In this document: positions 46,648 through 61,600 of the stretch, in pieces
How positions within the stretch are numbered: position 1 is the first letter of the stretch
How the letters are laid out: every line of letters begins with the position of its first letter
Origin: Chaetorhynchus papuensis
Taxonomy: Eukaryota; Chordata; Aves; Passeriformes; Rhipiduridae
DNA: 64,000 nucleotides
NCBI GenBank assembly: GCA_013396525.1
Contig: VWYX01000729.1
Coordinates: 124,001-188,000 of the forward strand
Reading direction: 5' to 3'
The notes under the pieces: generated by a model
Database searches by the model: none
The model's input: the letters and a program-made list of their open reading frames with translations, nothing else
What the model was told of the DNA's origin: nothing
Made by a program: the position numbers and the translations under genes

Positions 46648-49600
46648 GTGAGTGAGGCGAGGCGGGGCGGGGGGGAGGCGCGGGGCCGTGTCCCGGAGGG
46701 GCGACCCGGAGCGGTGCCGCGGGGCGGGCAGCCCTTCCCGGCCGTCCGGGGCATCGCGTCCGCCCTGCCCGGTGCATGCGGCCCCTCGATGCCGGGGGGT
46801 TCGGCAGCGGTTCCAGCCGAGCTGTGGCTTGGGGTTGTTGTGTGCGGCTCTGGAGCTGTTTGCGGCCGCAGCGCAGCTCAGCCGCCCACGGGAACGTGTC
46901 TGCACAGGGAGCTTGGTTCCCTTGCGAGAACAACCCTCGGTGGATCGTGGTCAGCTCAGAAGAGTGGCTTTATTGCAGTGCGGGCAAGCAGACCTGACAT
47001 TATTTATAAATTCACACCTCTCACCCTAGGTAAGAGCTACTTGCTCTCACCGATTAAAAAAAAAATCAAGTCTTCTGCCTTTGAGACAAAAGTCTTTCAG
47101 GTTAATAAAAATGACAGTGTATCTGAAACAAGCAGAATTGCAGCTCAAAGCAAGCCTGTTTCTGACCTGTTTTACTAATGATTAAACAGGCAGAAGAGAA
47201 AACTAATGTTTACTATTCTGTGGAGTGCTAGGGTTTCTGGCTTAGGAAGGGAGCAGTATCAAAAGATGAAAGTTCATTTCATAACATTTCTAACAGGTCC
47301 TAAAAATAAATCTAATAAATATTTCATAATGATCTTTTCTCCTGTTTTCATCACGTTTTCGGTTCCATTTATCTTCTCCACTGCATACCTTGTCACTTTT
47401 CTTAACAGCAGGAGGTAGGCTTTCCTGCTCATCCAAAACTTCTGTGGTCGATATTGTCCACTTTCCTATCCCTGGCTCTGAACAGTGCCAGGGACTTATG
47501 GAATGGCAAGGGAGGGGGAGAGGGGGAAGGAGAGAAAACAGCTTAATAATGCAGCTCATACCATTCAATAATCATAAAGTTGCCTCTGTAAGCCTTAGTG
47601 CAGGTGGATTTGGTCAAACATCAGGTGAGGGACACATTCTGGAGGAGGTGCAGATAAATATTAGTGGCTGATTTAATTTTGCTGGCTGCATAATGTCACT
47701 GATGAGCATTTCAGATTCTTCTGTCACTGGAGTTACGGACCTGTACAAACAAGATTGTGCCACTTCCTCCAGTGGCATCAGTTCTTACTCAGTTTTATTC
47801 AGCAGCTTTCCTTGCCTGGGGTGTTAGGTAAGCAGCTCTAAGTTATGTTTAAGTGGCCCCCTTAAAGCAGGTTTATGGTTGCATCTGCACAACCACTGTA
47901 AAGCTGTAAAAAACCACTGAATCTCATCCTCTCCCACTATTTTTTTTCTTTTTTAGTAGCATCACTTCTAGATGCTTGATAAGCATTCCCCATGCAGTGT
48001 CTTTACACGACCTCTGGAAATTGTAAGGCTCTGGAGTAGCACGAGGCTTCAGTGATCACCAAATGAGCACCCCGAGTGCATTAAGGGTTAACTTGGTTTG
48101 GCAGGGTCAGAAATGGGCTGGAGTTTCCTGTAATCAGACGGGTAGCAGCAGCAGTCAGGATTTTTTGTTTCTAGTAAAGGTCCTATCATAATCTTTGTAA
48201 TTAAAACACAGATGAATAAATACACTGCTAATTCTGTGCATGGGGATTTAAATATTTGCACTAAAAAACCATGGAATTTGCTTTGAGTTACATGTTTTAT
48301 GTAAACTCAGAAGTCATAGGAAATCAACTTAGGAGAAGGATAAACTCCTCTGATGTAGGGGAAAAGACTTGTTTGTATTACCCCACTGTATTGAGGACAT
48401 GAAGTAAAAAGTGTTTCATCTGTTTGTACACAGCTGAAAATTTCTTGTCTTTTATTTACTGTAAAACTGTGTGAAAGTGACAGTGATGTAGCTAAAGGTC
48501 AAAACAAGATGGTTTAAAGTGAGCTGTGAATCAGGCCTCACGTACACCACAGAGCCTCTGCCCCAAAGCTGTGTCAGCATGCTTGTGGGGGTAGAAATCT
48601 CCCATGGAAATAAACCCAGTAGGTATAATACACAATTTTCCTGGTTTTGTTATCACTGCGTTTGCCTCAGAACAGATAATCTTTCTGCATCTTTCTTATT
48701 AATGAGAAATAAAGAATTTATTCTAATTAATTGACACTTCTTTCATTTCTAATCAACTCGCTCTTTGCTCTCTGAGATAGAGGAGTGCTGCAAAACCTTG
48801 GAGGTGAGCTGTGGTTCATCCACCTTATGCTCAGGAAATCTTATTTATTGCCTTACCAGAACAGTTAATCTGACCAGAATGAAAGCAAATAGATTAGTTT
48901 GTAGTTACAAGCTCAGGCCACATCAAATTCATTTAGGATGCTGTAACACAAAGGTTTCTTCAGGTCGTTATCCAGTGTTGCAGCACTTTAGAATGCTTCA
49001 GTTGTGTTCTCTGTCACTTGATAGAGACCTTTAACTTGTTTAGGGTGGTTTGGTTTTAGTCAAACCTGTCACCTGAAAGCCATTCTTCATTCAGGCTCAT
49101 AAGCTGCTCTTTCTAGTCAGCTTCCTAAATTTTTTTTCTTTCCTGTTAGTGCAGAGAAACTGGGAGCTCTTCTCTGGCACCTGGCTGCTGGTGTGGCTCA
49201 TGAAGGTGCTCTGGGCTTGAGGAATTGTCCCAGGCAGTACTGGATTGACTTTGTCTGCTGGAATGGCTCTTTCTGTGGAGCTGGGATGAATATGTATGGC
49301 CACCCCACCTGATTTGCACTGCAGCTGTCACAACCCTCACGCAGCGGGGCTGCTCTGAGAGGTTAAGTTGTGCAGAGGCTGATGAAAGGAGGGCAGGTGT
49401 AGAAGTGTGGTGCTCTCTAGTTAACATCTGTTATCTACACTCTTTAACCATATCAGCTGGACTTCTTCCAGTTGTGCTCATCTATTTTTCTCTTGATCAC
49501 AAGCTATATCCAAAAATTAAATGAGGCAGTCTAATTTAGTGGCTGTTCCTGGAGTGTTGTGGGCTCTGCAAAGAGCGTTGAAGAAAGCATCTTTCATTTT

Positions 49601-52600
49601 TTAGTGTCATTTCTCAGTGTGCACTATTTGTTAAAAGTCACTCAAATGACAATAACCAGATACATGAAAATTTAGTAACGACTCATGCTGGATCTGAAAT
49701 ATAAAAGTGAGCTAGGATTCTGTTTTACCTTGTTAAATGTGAATGCATTTATAGATTGTCTGCCTTGATATTCCCAGGATTTCATTCTCACCTTTGTCTT
49801 GTTCTTTACCATTCCCAAAAATAAAATGACATTTATGTTAATTACATATAACACGTAGCCTGACTTTGTAAGACATAATTTTGGTCTGACATAAATTAAT
49901 CAGAATATTTACTTGCAGATCACTGAAATAGGTGATATAATCAGCTTTTTTTTATCTACTTGTTGGTTACATATCTCACTTTGTAATAACCATCATCTAA
50001 ACAAATAAAACATTATTCTTGTTCTGAGTATGACACTTAAATTATGTTTCAGGCGTGGATGCTATTAAGGATTAATAGCACAGATGAAGGATTTTTTGAT
50101 CAGAAACAGCTCCCACACACAGAATCCTAGAATTTCTTGCTTGCATTTTACAAAACAGCAGCAAAAATCAACTCCTAAGCATTTAATTCAGAATTTTGTG
50201 TTAGATCCTCATATGTGCTCAGTGTTTGCAGCATTTTTCAGCTGTTATGAAAAGAGATGAATAATGCCAGAGTTGCTTTGTTTCTCCCAAGTTTTATCCC
50301 AGCAGTATGCCTCTCAGTTCCTGCTGAGGAAACGGCGAGCAAACTCTTTCATGGAAGAGAGTAAGAAGGGAAATCTAGAAAGAGAATGCATTGAAGAATT
50401 ATGCAATAGGGAAGAAGCCAGGGAAATCTTCGAAAATAATCCTGAAACTGTAAGTATTTTATGAGTATCTATGACATAGAGAGTAGTTCTTTGCAGAGGG
50501 AAAGACAGAAGCACATAGAATTCACAGCTCCCAATAACAACATTGGGCAAGATCCTCCCATTTAAGGATAAAATTTTCCAAGTACTTTTGACACCCAATT
50601 CATTTTCATTGCCTTCATTTTGCAAGTGTCCAATTCAGTGCAGTATTTTAATCTCTCCACTGAGTGTGTATTAAATAATCTTCTGTTTTTGCCCAAATAA
50701 CAGTGATACAGAAAACCCCTACATTCTGTGACTCAAAGTAACTTTTTTCTTCTTTTGCAGTTATAATACCAATGTACTTTAGAATATATTCAGTGATGTG
50801 TTTTGCTGTAATTTTATCTACCTGAAATTTTTCTTAGCCTTTATTTTTCTTTTCTTTCTGCAGGAGTATTTTTATCCCAAATATTTAAGTAAGTACAAAA
50901 AAAAAAAAACCCCTGAACAACTGTAGTGTATCATTCAGTGATGCTCTCATTTGGATAATGCTGGTTTAGTTATTCTGCCTCTAGCACTGGGATGATTTCT
51001 GTGCTGATTATAATGCAGAGAATGTCCTGTGAGCTGAGATCCTCACAGAGGCACTCTGAAGGCTGGGCTGTGATCAGCTGTCCCTGACATGCCCAGACCA
51101 GTTTTGTAACTCAAGCTGTGAGAACAGGCTCTTTGAAGCTGCCATGCAGCAAGTGGTGTAATTTCAGTGTGAATGAGAGTTTGGACCCTGAGCTGACTGT
51201 GTGGCTTTGCATTTGCAGGCTGCCTTGCCTCCCATCGAGCAGGGGTGTTCAGGGTGACTGCAGTCACTCCAGACTCTCCAGCTGACCTGAGGGCTTGTGT
51301 CAAAGGTAAGTGCTCATGTTGGAACACACAGTGGCTAGAAAGCAGTTCACAGAGACACAGAAAGAGACAAATAACCATTTAACTCGGGCAAACTCAATAA
51401 CCTAAACCAGAAATTGACCAAAAACTGTGAGGTGAGACAGAGCATTTCCAGAAAAAGCAGTTTAAGTGACTGCTTTTAACTTTTAGAAAGGAACATAATT
51501 AACTGCAAAACAGAAGGCAGAGTTGTTCTGCAAACAGAAGTGTCCCACACCAACCCGCCAGCGTTCCCCAGTGTGTCCTCTGTACTCTACCACATCTCTT
51601 AACAGTTATGCCAAACTCTTTGCCTCTAGCAAGCCACGTTCTGCCAGGTAGGGTAAGAGATTCTCTTGTTCATTGTCTTTTCTACCACTCTTCGGCCCAT
51701 AATTACATTAGCAGCTGAAAACTTCAAAATTAAAAAAAAAAAAATCAAAATATTACCTGGAACACAGTCATTGATTCCAAACAAAAAGTCACAAAGCATG
51801 AAACTTGGCATGTTTCTCAAATGTTTGATTTTTATGCCTGTGCATTCACAGGTCCAGTGTGAATTGTGTTCTTTCTAGTAAATTCACAGGAAGCCATTTT
51901 TACCGTACTCCCTACTTGTCAACAGTTTAAACATCTCTCTAAACCTCCTAAACTTTTACAGCCTGGTTATATGAAAGAAACTTTCAGTTAGTTTGAATAG
52001 GTATATTTATCTCTGACACTTTTTATCATTGAAAGCAATAGAAAGCAAAGAAAATCCTTAATAATTATGCTGAACATGGTCATGGCTGAACACGTTTTCC
52101 AGATCAGTTTATAACAGTGCAATAAATTGCCAGTTTCTCTGTGTGACCACTCTTGAACAGAGAAACTCAACTCTCAAACCTTGAATTTTTGAAACTTTGA
52201 TCTTTCTAGTGAAATTTGTGGTAATATGACGGGGGCAGAGCACTGTTCTTTAAAAACTGAAATGCATCATTAAAATGTAATGAAAATAGTGCCAAGTCTG
52301 GTCACATCTTGCAGGGATTAGCATGACTTAGCGAGTAATTTGTCTTCTCGTTGTTTTCTGACTGACTGGGTACTGGTGGCTGTGTTTGTTCTCAGTCACT
52401 TAAAAATTCTTGCTGACAGAATGAGAGGCAAGATTGTTGTGGGGGTGCTTCGTGTTATTCAATCAGGACCTTTCCTCTTTCATGACAGGTACCTGCAAGA
52501 AGAGAAGAAGAAAGACTGAAGTGATTCTTGAGGAGAAATAACTGCAAATAATGAGGATTTTCTATGTTTTCCATCCCACAGAAATTTCAAACCAGTGCAG

Positions 52601-55600
52601 CCCTCTGCCATGCCATAAAGATGGATACAAGGATTGCATAGATGGACAAGCCAAGTACACCTGTGTCTGTAAAGCAGGATGGAGAGGAGAGAACTGCGAG
52701 GAAGGTACAGTCTTCAATCTCACATGATGTTGGTTCTCAGAAGCACAGTTACATTTCTACTGTTGAATAGTCTTTGCAGCTGGTCAATGGATGCCTTCTT
52801 CTCAGCAGAGAGTTTTATTCCCTTTTCTTTGTAGATATAAATGAATGTGAAGACCTCAATGGGGGTTGCAGCCAACGCTGTTCCAATTTCCCTGGGAGCT
52901 TCCGTTGTTTATGTGAAGATGGCTACTTCATGCATTCCAACAAACGGGATTGTGGAGGTAGGGAGACTTCAGGGGAACTTCTTTCCATGCCACCACACTT
53001 CCTGTTGCCTAGAGAGAGGGAAGGGTTTGATCCAATAGTTCCATAAATGCTCTTGCATTGCCTCTGAAAGATGCAATCCTGCTTTAGCTTGGTCACTCCT
53101 TCCTTACACACTGCAGGCATTTGGGCAACCAAATAATGGACCAGATCAAGAAGCAAGGAAAGAAAGAGAAAAAGGCCAGAGATGAGATTCTGTTTCATTA
53201 CCAGAGCTCCATAAAGCTTGTTTTGGTCTATCCTTTAAGCACACTGAAACAAGAATCTCAAGTGATGTGAATAGCTGATATTGTTACCATGGAAACTCCC
53301 TCTGGTAAACACTGGTTTAGGCTAAATCACTCCTTATTAGCCATGCTGCTCTTTCTGCAGTTTGAAGTTCATTAGAGAAGAAACTATTAAGGAATCCAAA
53401 AATTCTCTTAGTTAAGGGAAAGATTTTTCTTTGATTCACCCAGCATAATTTTTTCTGTGCATGCTTGTGTCTGCTATTGGCCATGACCTGAATGCTTCAT
53501 TCCATTCCAGATGAAGACTCTGTATTGACATAATTAGCAATTCTTATTGCATAGTTAGAAAAAAATTACAACTTTATTCCATTTTAATGTCATATTTTAC
53601 TACCAAATTATGACAACAGTTCTGGATAATGTCAGATAATTTAAGAGGCTAAACTTGATGGCCATCTTCCACTGTGACTTCCTTTAGTCTATATATTTTT
53701 CTGAATTAATAACTTCCAAAGAAGTGCTAGAATAACTGAAGATTGTGGGTTTATGAAAAAGGGCAAGCAGATAAATTGGTTAGAACCTCTGTAATTCTTG
53801 GAAAGATACTGGGAAATCTGGTAAAAAAGTAATCAAAGATAAAAATAGACCAATATACCTTAGTGCCTGAGTGTTAGTTTAATCGTTTGATAAACTGCAT
53901 TCAAGTATTTTGTTACATCCAACTACAAAGTTAAACAACCAGGAATTTGGAATACACATAGTAGCTGTAGAAAAGTAGTCCAAATTTAGGGCAGCTTTGA
54001 CTTAATAATGTTGCAGGAGTCCAAGCAAGCCGGTGGCAGAGTCTGTTCTCCCTGTGCAGCACCATTTCTACAACTGCTACAAAACCACAGGAAAAACCCG
54101 AATGATCCCTGCATTCACAAGAGGGAGTGAAGTACACCAGGAATCTGATATTTTTCTGTCTCAAAGACACTTGATAAGATTGATGCTATACCCTGAATCC
54201 AGTTGTCACATCTGCCTTGGGAAAATGACACTGAAAAATTGAGAACAAGACAGAAGATAGACACCAAAATGGTTTGAGGGATAGAGAGACAGTGAGGGAC
54301 TTGAACACCTATCAGCATAGCCAATTAAAAGAAAAGTGACCTGAATTGATTGTAGCATGGAAGAACCTCTGATCAGATTATTTCTTGTCTTTCTGGATGT
54401 CTTTTTCTAAGACAGGATTTTATTATGCTGTCTGGTTTAGTTTATGGGAAATCTGCAGCCTGTTTCTCTCTCTGCCTTCTTGGACACGCATCCCTTTCCC
54501 TGTTACCCACAGAAGGCATGAAGGGATGGGAAAGATAGGCAGGCAGAGAATTTTTTCACTGGGGACATGCAGAAGTGCCTGGTACAGCCCTCTGGAAATC
54601 TTTCTGGCTGTAGCTCTAGTGTGCTGTGACAGCACAGGAGACCAGGGAGCCCTGGAAACTTTTTGTGCCAAGAAAAAGCCAGTTTGCCAGCCTCACTCAG
54701 TGTTGGATAAGGTTGGGAAGGAAAATGGTGTGCAAGAGCAGGACTTGTTTTTTAATAACTTGATTGTGTTTCTAGATATAAATGAATGTGTGCTACACCC
54801 AAACATCTGTGGGACAGCCATCTGTAAAAACACCCAGGGGAGATATGAATGCGAGTGTCCAGAAGGCTACAAATACAACTCAACTTCCAAGAACTGTGAA
54901 GGTGGGTCTTTACCCCCAGCTCCCACTTTTCATCTCTTTTATCTTCCCCTTTCCCCTTTCTTTTTTTTTTACCCACTGCTATACCAAACTCAGCATCTCA
55001 TCTGCTGGTGTAGTTATTAATCTTCATATTCTGTATTAAATTAATTGTTCATTAGGTTGTCAGGCTGTATTACATGTCAGCATGGCAATTCTCTAAAGCC
55101 TTTTTAAAGATTTTTTTATAAAGACCTCAAATGTCAAATAAAACTATTCCTAAATACCCAGAGAAAGAGCTACAAAAAAAGAAACTGCTCCAAAAGGATC
55201 TTTCCTGAAATGAAAATCTGTTACTAAAAATTTCTGAAGTTCTGTAACAATTACAGCAAAACAGAAAAGTGTTGGCAGCTAGCAGTGAAGTAGCAAGAAG
55301 CCACTCATACAAAGAACATAATAACTTCTCAAGTGTTGAAAGTATTTGCATATTTGTCTTAGAATGTGTTTTCTCTCTGCCTGTTAAAGTTTCTGTTTAC
55401 TACACCTCAGAAGTTAAATTTCAGCTGTAAACAGATATGAGTTTTACAATGAAGAATCTTCTACACTGTCAGTTTAAGAAAAAACTATCAGTGACTGGTT
55501 TTTATTTTAAAAGCTGCTTTATATTACAGCTCAAAAGGACACAAAAGCAGCTTCTTGCTGGCCGTGAATCTTTTGCTCTGTGGCTTTTCCTGCAGGTCTC

Positions 55601-58600
55601 TTGTGACAAAGCTTTGCACAGTGGCACTGATTACATATCCAGGTGCCAGCTCTTTGTCCAGTTACCATGGGGTTAAAACACTACTGACAATTTCCTGTTC
55701 CTGTACGCACCAGAGTGAGAAAAACTTCACAGTAATTAGTTCTTACTCCTCTTAGGATTTCCTTCAGATAAATTCAGTTTGATGCAAGCCATGTAAGTGT
55801 TGTGTTTCTGCTGGATTTGGATTGCAGGAGGTTGCAAGATGAGGACGTTCCAACAGGGAAAGTCTTTACTTCCCTAGCAGGGGGATTATGCTGCTAATCT
55901 TTTAGACCTTGTTGTAACCACATTAAATGAGTCACCAAATCCTGTCTAAGGACAGGATTGTGCAGCCTGACAGGAATGTAGCCTTACAGAAATACTAAAT
56001 GACACGAGCTTTTCATTGTCATATTGCTTGTAGGTGGCTACATTCAATTATGCTTGTTAGAAAAATGGAATTTACATACATTTATGCACAGCTGTCTCTC
56101 TGAGGACAGATACTGTTAGACTGGAACAGACGAGGGTTTGGTTTCTTTTTCCTTACCTCTCTTCCTCCAAGCAACAGAAAAAAAAAGAAAAAAAAAGAAA
56201 AGGTATTTTAGTCTTAAAAACCCCCAAATTTAAGTGCATGCATTGGTACAAAATTTTTTATATCCACTAGAATGGCTATTTGTTCCAGAATAAATGTTGC
56301 ATTTTCTTTAATCTGAGACCTAAATCACCCTCATTGGAGTCTCTTGTCAAGGAGAGATTTTGTTTGTGTCTGTATTAGAAATGTAAAATTTACATTGGCC
56401 TGTCATTTCTAATTTTTTTATTTTGTACAACCTACTAAATAGAAAATGAAGTTCTTTTAGTTGATTTAACTTATTCACAACTCAAATCAGACTATTGCTC
56501 TCTACAAGCACATGCTGACTGAAACGTAGGTATTTATGAGATTATTGTATGTTTTTTAAAAGGTATTTTGCCCTGAGATTATTTGGGGTTTATATTAATA
56601 AAGCACATCCTTTCTTCTCATACTTGCCATAGATACTTTTAATAATCCAAGCTCTCATCGTGTCTTATAAGGAAAGGAAGAGATCTGACCCAGAATGGGA
56701 TTTGTGCCATCTATGGCAGCAATTTATGAGGTCTCCCTCTAATTCAGCCACCTTATGCCTCAAAAATCAGACCAAATAGTCTCCAGCTCTGCACTCCAGG
56801 CCTCTATCAGATTACTAAATCACCTTTTGGATTCATGTTATTCCAGAGAACCTCTCTTGTCCATTATTCCATTAATTTGTGTTAGTTTTCAGTCTGTGCC
56901 ATCAATAAATCTTTCTGTGTGCTTCAATTTCCCCTAGATATTGATGAATGTGCTGAAAATATTTGTGCTCAACTCTGTGTGAACACACCAGGAAGTTATA
57001 GCTGCTATTGTGATGGCAAGAAAGGGTTCAAGCTCTCCAAGGACATGAAGAATTGTGAGGTAAAACTGCTATGTAAAATTCCACGTGGAAAATCACAAAG
57101 TTGGGTATTTCTTGATGAGCTTAGATTAAGGAAAATAGGAAGCTATTTGAGAACTGATTAAAAATTCCTGAGAAAATGCTGGAGATTCTGATCTATGGTT
57201 TGGCTCACAAAGCAGCAGGGATTTGGATGCCACTCAGTTCATGCATGCTCATTTACAGGAGTCCTGTCAGAAGCAGCTTGCTTTAGCCAGGCATCTTTAT
57301 TCCCTGCTGCTTCCAAAATAAGCCTCATCTTTCTGCTATCAAACAAATAATTCCTGTTCAGCCTACTCAGAGACAGAATGTTCCTTTTGTCCATATGTTC
57401 CCAAGTTTTCCTTAGGCTGTGCAAAAGTTTTCACTCGCTATTTCAGAATTACTCTGTTTGGATTGAAAAAAACCCTGGATTGTTTTCCACAGTTCTCATC
57501 TGCCATAGCTTAAGGAAAAGCACTCAGTAATACTTGCCAACTGGAGAACATCTTGCAGCCAAAGTCAGCTGCTCTTGATCAGTTTGAAAATTTACACTTC
57601 TTAGGAGCAGAAAGTTTGAAGCTCCAGAGAATCAGGATTCAAGGATTGAAGTCCAAAGGTTTTTTTGTAAGTGGTTCTCTGTATGCTTTGAAAAGTTCAG
57701 GCAGTCTGAGATGTTATGTGAAGTGAGCTCAGATAACTGCCAACAACAAAACACTTCTAACAACAATAAAACACTTCTACCAGAGTGTAAAAAAATTTGG
57801 CTTGAACTGCAGGAACAAGGGTCTGACACAAGTTCCAGCATCTGTGTATTAGGTCTTGTTTGTACTTTCTGAAATTTAATGCCTGAACAACACTTGGCAG
57901 TCATTCTATTTCATTTTGCTCATCCTTGAAATGGTGACATGTAGTGAGGCTGGAAGATGCTCTTATGTTCAGTACTGTTCAAAAGTGATTAATTCTCTAT
58001 CTGGAAGTTAGTTTCATGCCTTTTAATTGCAAAAAAAAAAAAAAGTTTAATCAGCTAAAATATATTCAATCTAAAGACTAGTGACACCAGCAGCCATAAA
58101 ATGAAGTAGCCATAAAGTTCAAGAAGAGCACCTGTACGTTTAATGGAACTGCTGCATCAGGAATAGCAAAGTCAGAGCAGAAAACAGTCACAGAATGTTT
58201 TGAGGGATTCACATTGGATCAAAGAGACTTTGAGACTCGTACTTGTCCATGGGACAAGTGCTCTAAACCCATTCTGGAGGAGTCTTCCCACCTGTCTCCA
58301 CACACAGGGTGCATACAATAGATGTTATTGCTGGATAGAAATATCTTTGTTTAAATAATTTCAGGTAGATGAACACTGGAAAGAATAAGCAGTGTGATTT
58401 TTTAGTTTATCTTTAACAAAGTCTTCCCAAGATACAGCTCTGGTCCATTCCCTTCTAACACCTGAGCAGGTTTAGATTCTGCAGAACTTTAATAATGGAG
58501 CTTGGTAGTTCCCTAGAAGGTGGGTGTCATATATCCCTGGTGAAAGAAAAGACCCTGATGGAAGACTGGAATTCTTAATTCAAAAACTAAATATTAGTTT

Positions 58601-61600
58601 CAATCCATCCATTCAGTCAACCTGAATTATCCTCCAATACTTTAAATACTGGACAAAAAAAAAAAAAAAAAAACCCCACCACTTCATTTGTACAAAAAAA
58701 AACAAGTTTAAAAAAAAAAACAAAAAAACCGAGAGGTAAGCCATTACTTAAAAAAAATAAAAATGACAGACTATCAGCCAACAACAGGAGTTGCTTCATA
58801 AGCTATCACAGTACATTAACAGCTTTTTTTCTCTACCATTTTCAGTCTGTTACTGAGTGTATCCCACTGAACCTTGAAAAGAATTACCAACTGCTTTACC
58901 TGGCAGAGCAATTTATAGGAATTCCCGTTCTCTACTTAAAGTTCAAACTGCCAAATGTCACAAGGTAAGCATTTGCTATTGATAAAATATGCATTGGAAT
59001 GACAGACATTTGTTTCCATTAATTTTCTGAGGGTTTAGGAAGAGTGCATGCATAAATTTTATCACCATCTCCTCCTTAGTTAAGATACCTTTATATGATG
59101 AATGAATGAATGAATAGGAGGGCATTTAGAATTATCAACATAAAATTCAGAGGTTATGTGAAAATAGTTACAGTGTAGCTTTCAGTTATGCAGGGGAATG
59201 GCTTTAGTTTACGTGTTGCTGCTGCTTCACCCCTGCTCTGGGTAGAAGCTGTGCCCATCCTGCTGAGCAATAAAATCAGGTCATTGCCCCCCTGCCCTTC
59301 CCTGGGCTTCCTGTTGCACACAGAGAGTTCCAAGGACACCCACAGAGCACAGTACCCTGTCTAGAGCACCAGCTGTATGATTTTCTTTACAGCTGTCACA
59401 GCCATTGCCAGTGGCACTGACCCCTTTATTGCCCTTGGAATTCCTCACTGCAGCAGCCGAAATTGCTGCGTTCCCTGACTTACTGACCAAACAATTGGGA
59501 GGTAACAGCAGCAGCAGCTGTTGAGCTGGTGATCCCCAGAGCCTCAGAACCGAGCAGAAGGACATAAATACTGAGAACTCTTTCCTCTGCCGCTGTTCCA
59601 AGTTGACCAGGCACTAATACTGTCCTGGAAGACCTTTCTGAGATGATAAATGTTTGAAGTCTGGTGTAAATACAGAATGGTTTTCGGTGCGTCTGGCGAG
59701 GGACAGCCCCATCTAGGGGACACAGAACAGCACTGCGAGGGACAGCGACCCCAGTTCTGAATTACAGCTGTTACAGCTAACCCCATCTTCCAAATGCTCT
59801 GCTTTCTCCTTTCACCCTTAATCTATTTTGTGTAGTCCAAAAGTGTTTTCTACTCTATTTCTACTCTCTTCCACTGCACAGTAGATCCTAATTTTGCTAC
59901 ATACACACATTCAGCCTAGATCCAGACAACAAATCCTCAAATGAGAGAATGGCATATAAAAGGCAGAGTGAATTTCTAGCTTATAATTCTTTCAGGACAA
60001 CATTTGGCAACCCAGTTGTACTGAAGCACATCACAGATCTTCTATTTGGTCTGCATTGCATCCCTACAAAATGCAGCAGGAATATTACATCTATCTCTTT
60101 ACTCAGGGGAATTGGGATGTCCTTCACAAGGAAAGCTCTGAGTGCATTTGGGAACAAGGTTCTTTCAAATCCCGGGTCAGGGTGTTAAGCTGAAAACTTC
60201 CACTGGATTTGGGTGAAGAAGGCTTATGTTCCGTTCTGCTTTTGACTAACTATGCAAAAATCACAACTGCTCAGATACAGAGACACCAGAAGTTATTATC
60301 TGTGAACCTTTCTCTAACCCTGCTAATCAGTTATCCTAGGCTATTCAGTATTTCACCTTTCCTATCTTCTTATTAAGATTCCTTCTTCACAACTCAGATT
60401 TACAGCAGAGTTTGATTTCCGGACATACGATGCAGAGGGAGTTATCCTGTATGCAGAGTCCCTGGATCAGTCAGCATGGATCCTGCTTGCTCTTCGAGAT
60501 GGAAAGATTGAGATTCAATTCAAGAATGAGTTTGGGACAAAAGTCACCAGTGGAGGCAAAGCCATTAACGATGGGCTGTGGCATATAGTAAGTTGGATTT
60601 TCTTCTCCCATTCCCTTCTTTTTACTCACTATGGGAACATGCTGATAAATTAAGTAGGGAGAAACTGAGCAACTATTAAAAGACTTAAAATGATGCACTC
60701 AAACCCCAGATTTAAAAACCAACCAAGGAATGCACGGAAATGCCTTGCATCAGGAAATTCTGTTACCTTTTAACAATCAAGGAAGAGATAATTACCTCTA
60801 GCTATCGACACAGCAATGATTAATTTTAAACATTAAAAGGAAAATGGCAGACTATTCAAAACTGTGATTGCACGGTCAAGTGCACAGTTATTGGATACTG
60901 TATTTAGAGCAAGTTTTACATCTGCTAGACCAAAAATTCATCTTGTTCTTCAAGCCTTCATACCTGAGATGAAAACCCTTTCTGACTTATGGCATCCACA
61001 TAGCACACCAGATTATTCATGTCAGTTAGATTGTGTTTGTTATCCTCCTGTGAATGTCCCTGGATATGGGCAGTTGTTCTGCATCGAGTTTAAATACAAT
61101 GTACATAGTGACTGCATTAAAACTATTTTCCAAGGCAGATATTTAAAGAAACATTAGTCATGCTTCATAGGGCTTACGTAATTATTATTTAATATAGTCT
61201 ACATTTTTGTGTGTGTATATATGTAATTATTTGTATTTTATTCCAGATATCAGTTGAAGAATTAGAACACAGCATCAGTGTAAAAATAGCTAAAGAGGCT
61301 GTGATGAGTATTAACAGCCCAGGAACTCTGTTTAAACAATCCCAGGGTTTCTTGGAAACCAAGGTGTACATTGCAGGATTACCTCGCAGAGTGGGCAGTG
61401 CACTTGTTAAACAGGTAATTAAATAATAATAAGAGTGATATTGATTGATACTGTTCCGTTTGTTCAGTTTGTGCTCCTGGGAGTCACAGAAGAAGCAAGC
61501 CTGGCGTGGGAGCCATTTAGAAAATGAAAGTCTGGTTGTTAAACCACTGTTTTAAAAATAAACATGCGTGAAGTTTTGCAGTCTGCCTTCAGTAAGGTTT

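Larger units (their letters stand above)
45690..46790. promoter_or_regulatory. CpG island, presumed bidirectional ARL13B/PROS1 promoter
   Basis: About 1 kb of very GC-rich, CpG-dense DNA separates the inferred ARL13B exon 1 (minus) from the PROS1 start codon at 46578 (plus), so the genes are head to head. No TATA box was seen. The core is probably the segment with three CCAAT boxes and a GC box at 46040-46129. Long open frames through the island on both strands are composition artefacts. Confidence 0.75.
50450..52581. other. PROS1 introns 2-4 region
   Basis: AT-rich introns around micro-exon 3 (50864-50888) and exon 4 (51219-51305). No additional exon or repeat family was recognised. Confidence 0.7.
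54902..58845. other. PROS1 introns 7 and 8
   Basis: Two introns of about 2.0 and 1.8 kb around exon 8 (56938-57059). Intron 8 ends with several A-runs (58655-58725), which resemble retroposon tails but have no identifiable body. Confidence 0.7.

Noticed and set aside
45587..46933. Very long open frames on both strands across the ARL13B/PROS1 island (up to 354 codons)
   Set aside because: They pass through the N gap and consist of low-complexity Pro/Arg/Gly/Ala caused by GC content. The real genes there are PROS1 exon 1 and the inferred ARL13B exon 1.
54385..54775. Upstream extension of the open frame into PROS1 exon 7
   Set aside because: There is a clear acceptor at 54774-54775, and the phase from exon 6 requires the exon to start at 54776. 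The upstream residues lack any EGF pattern.
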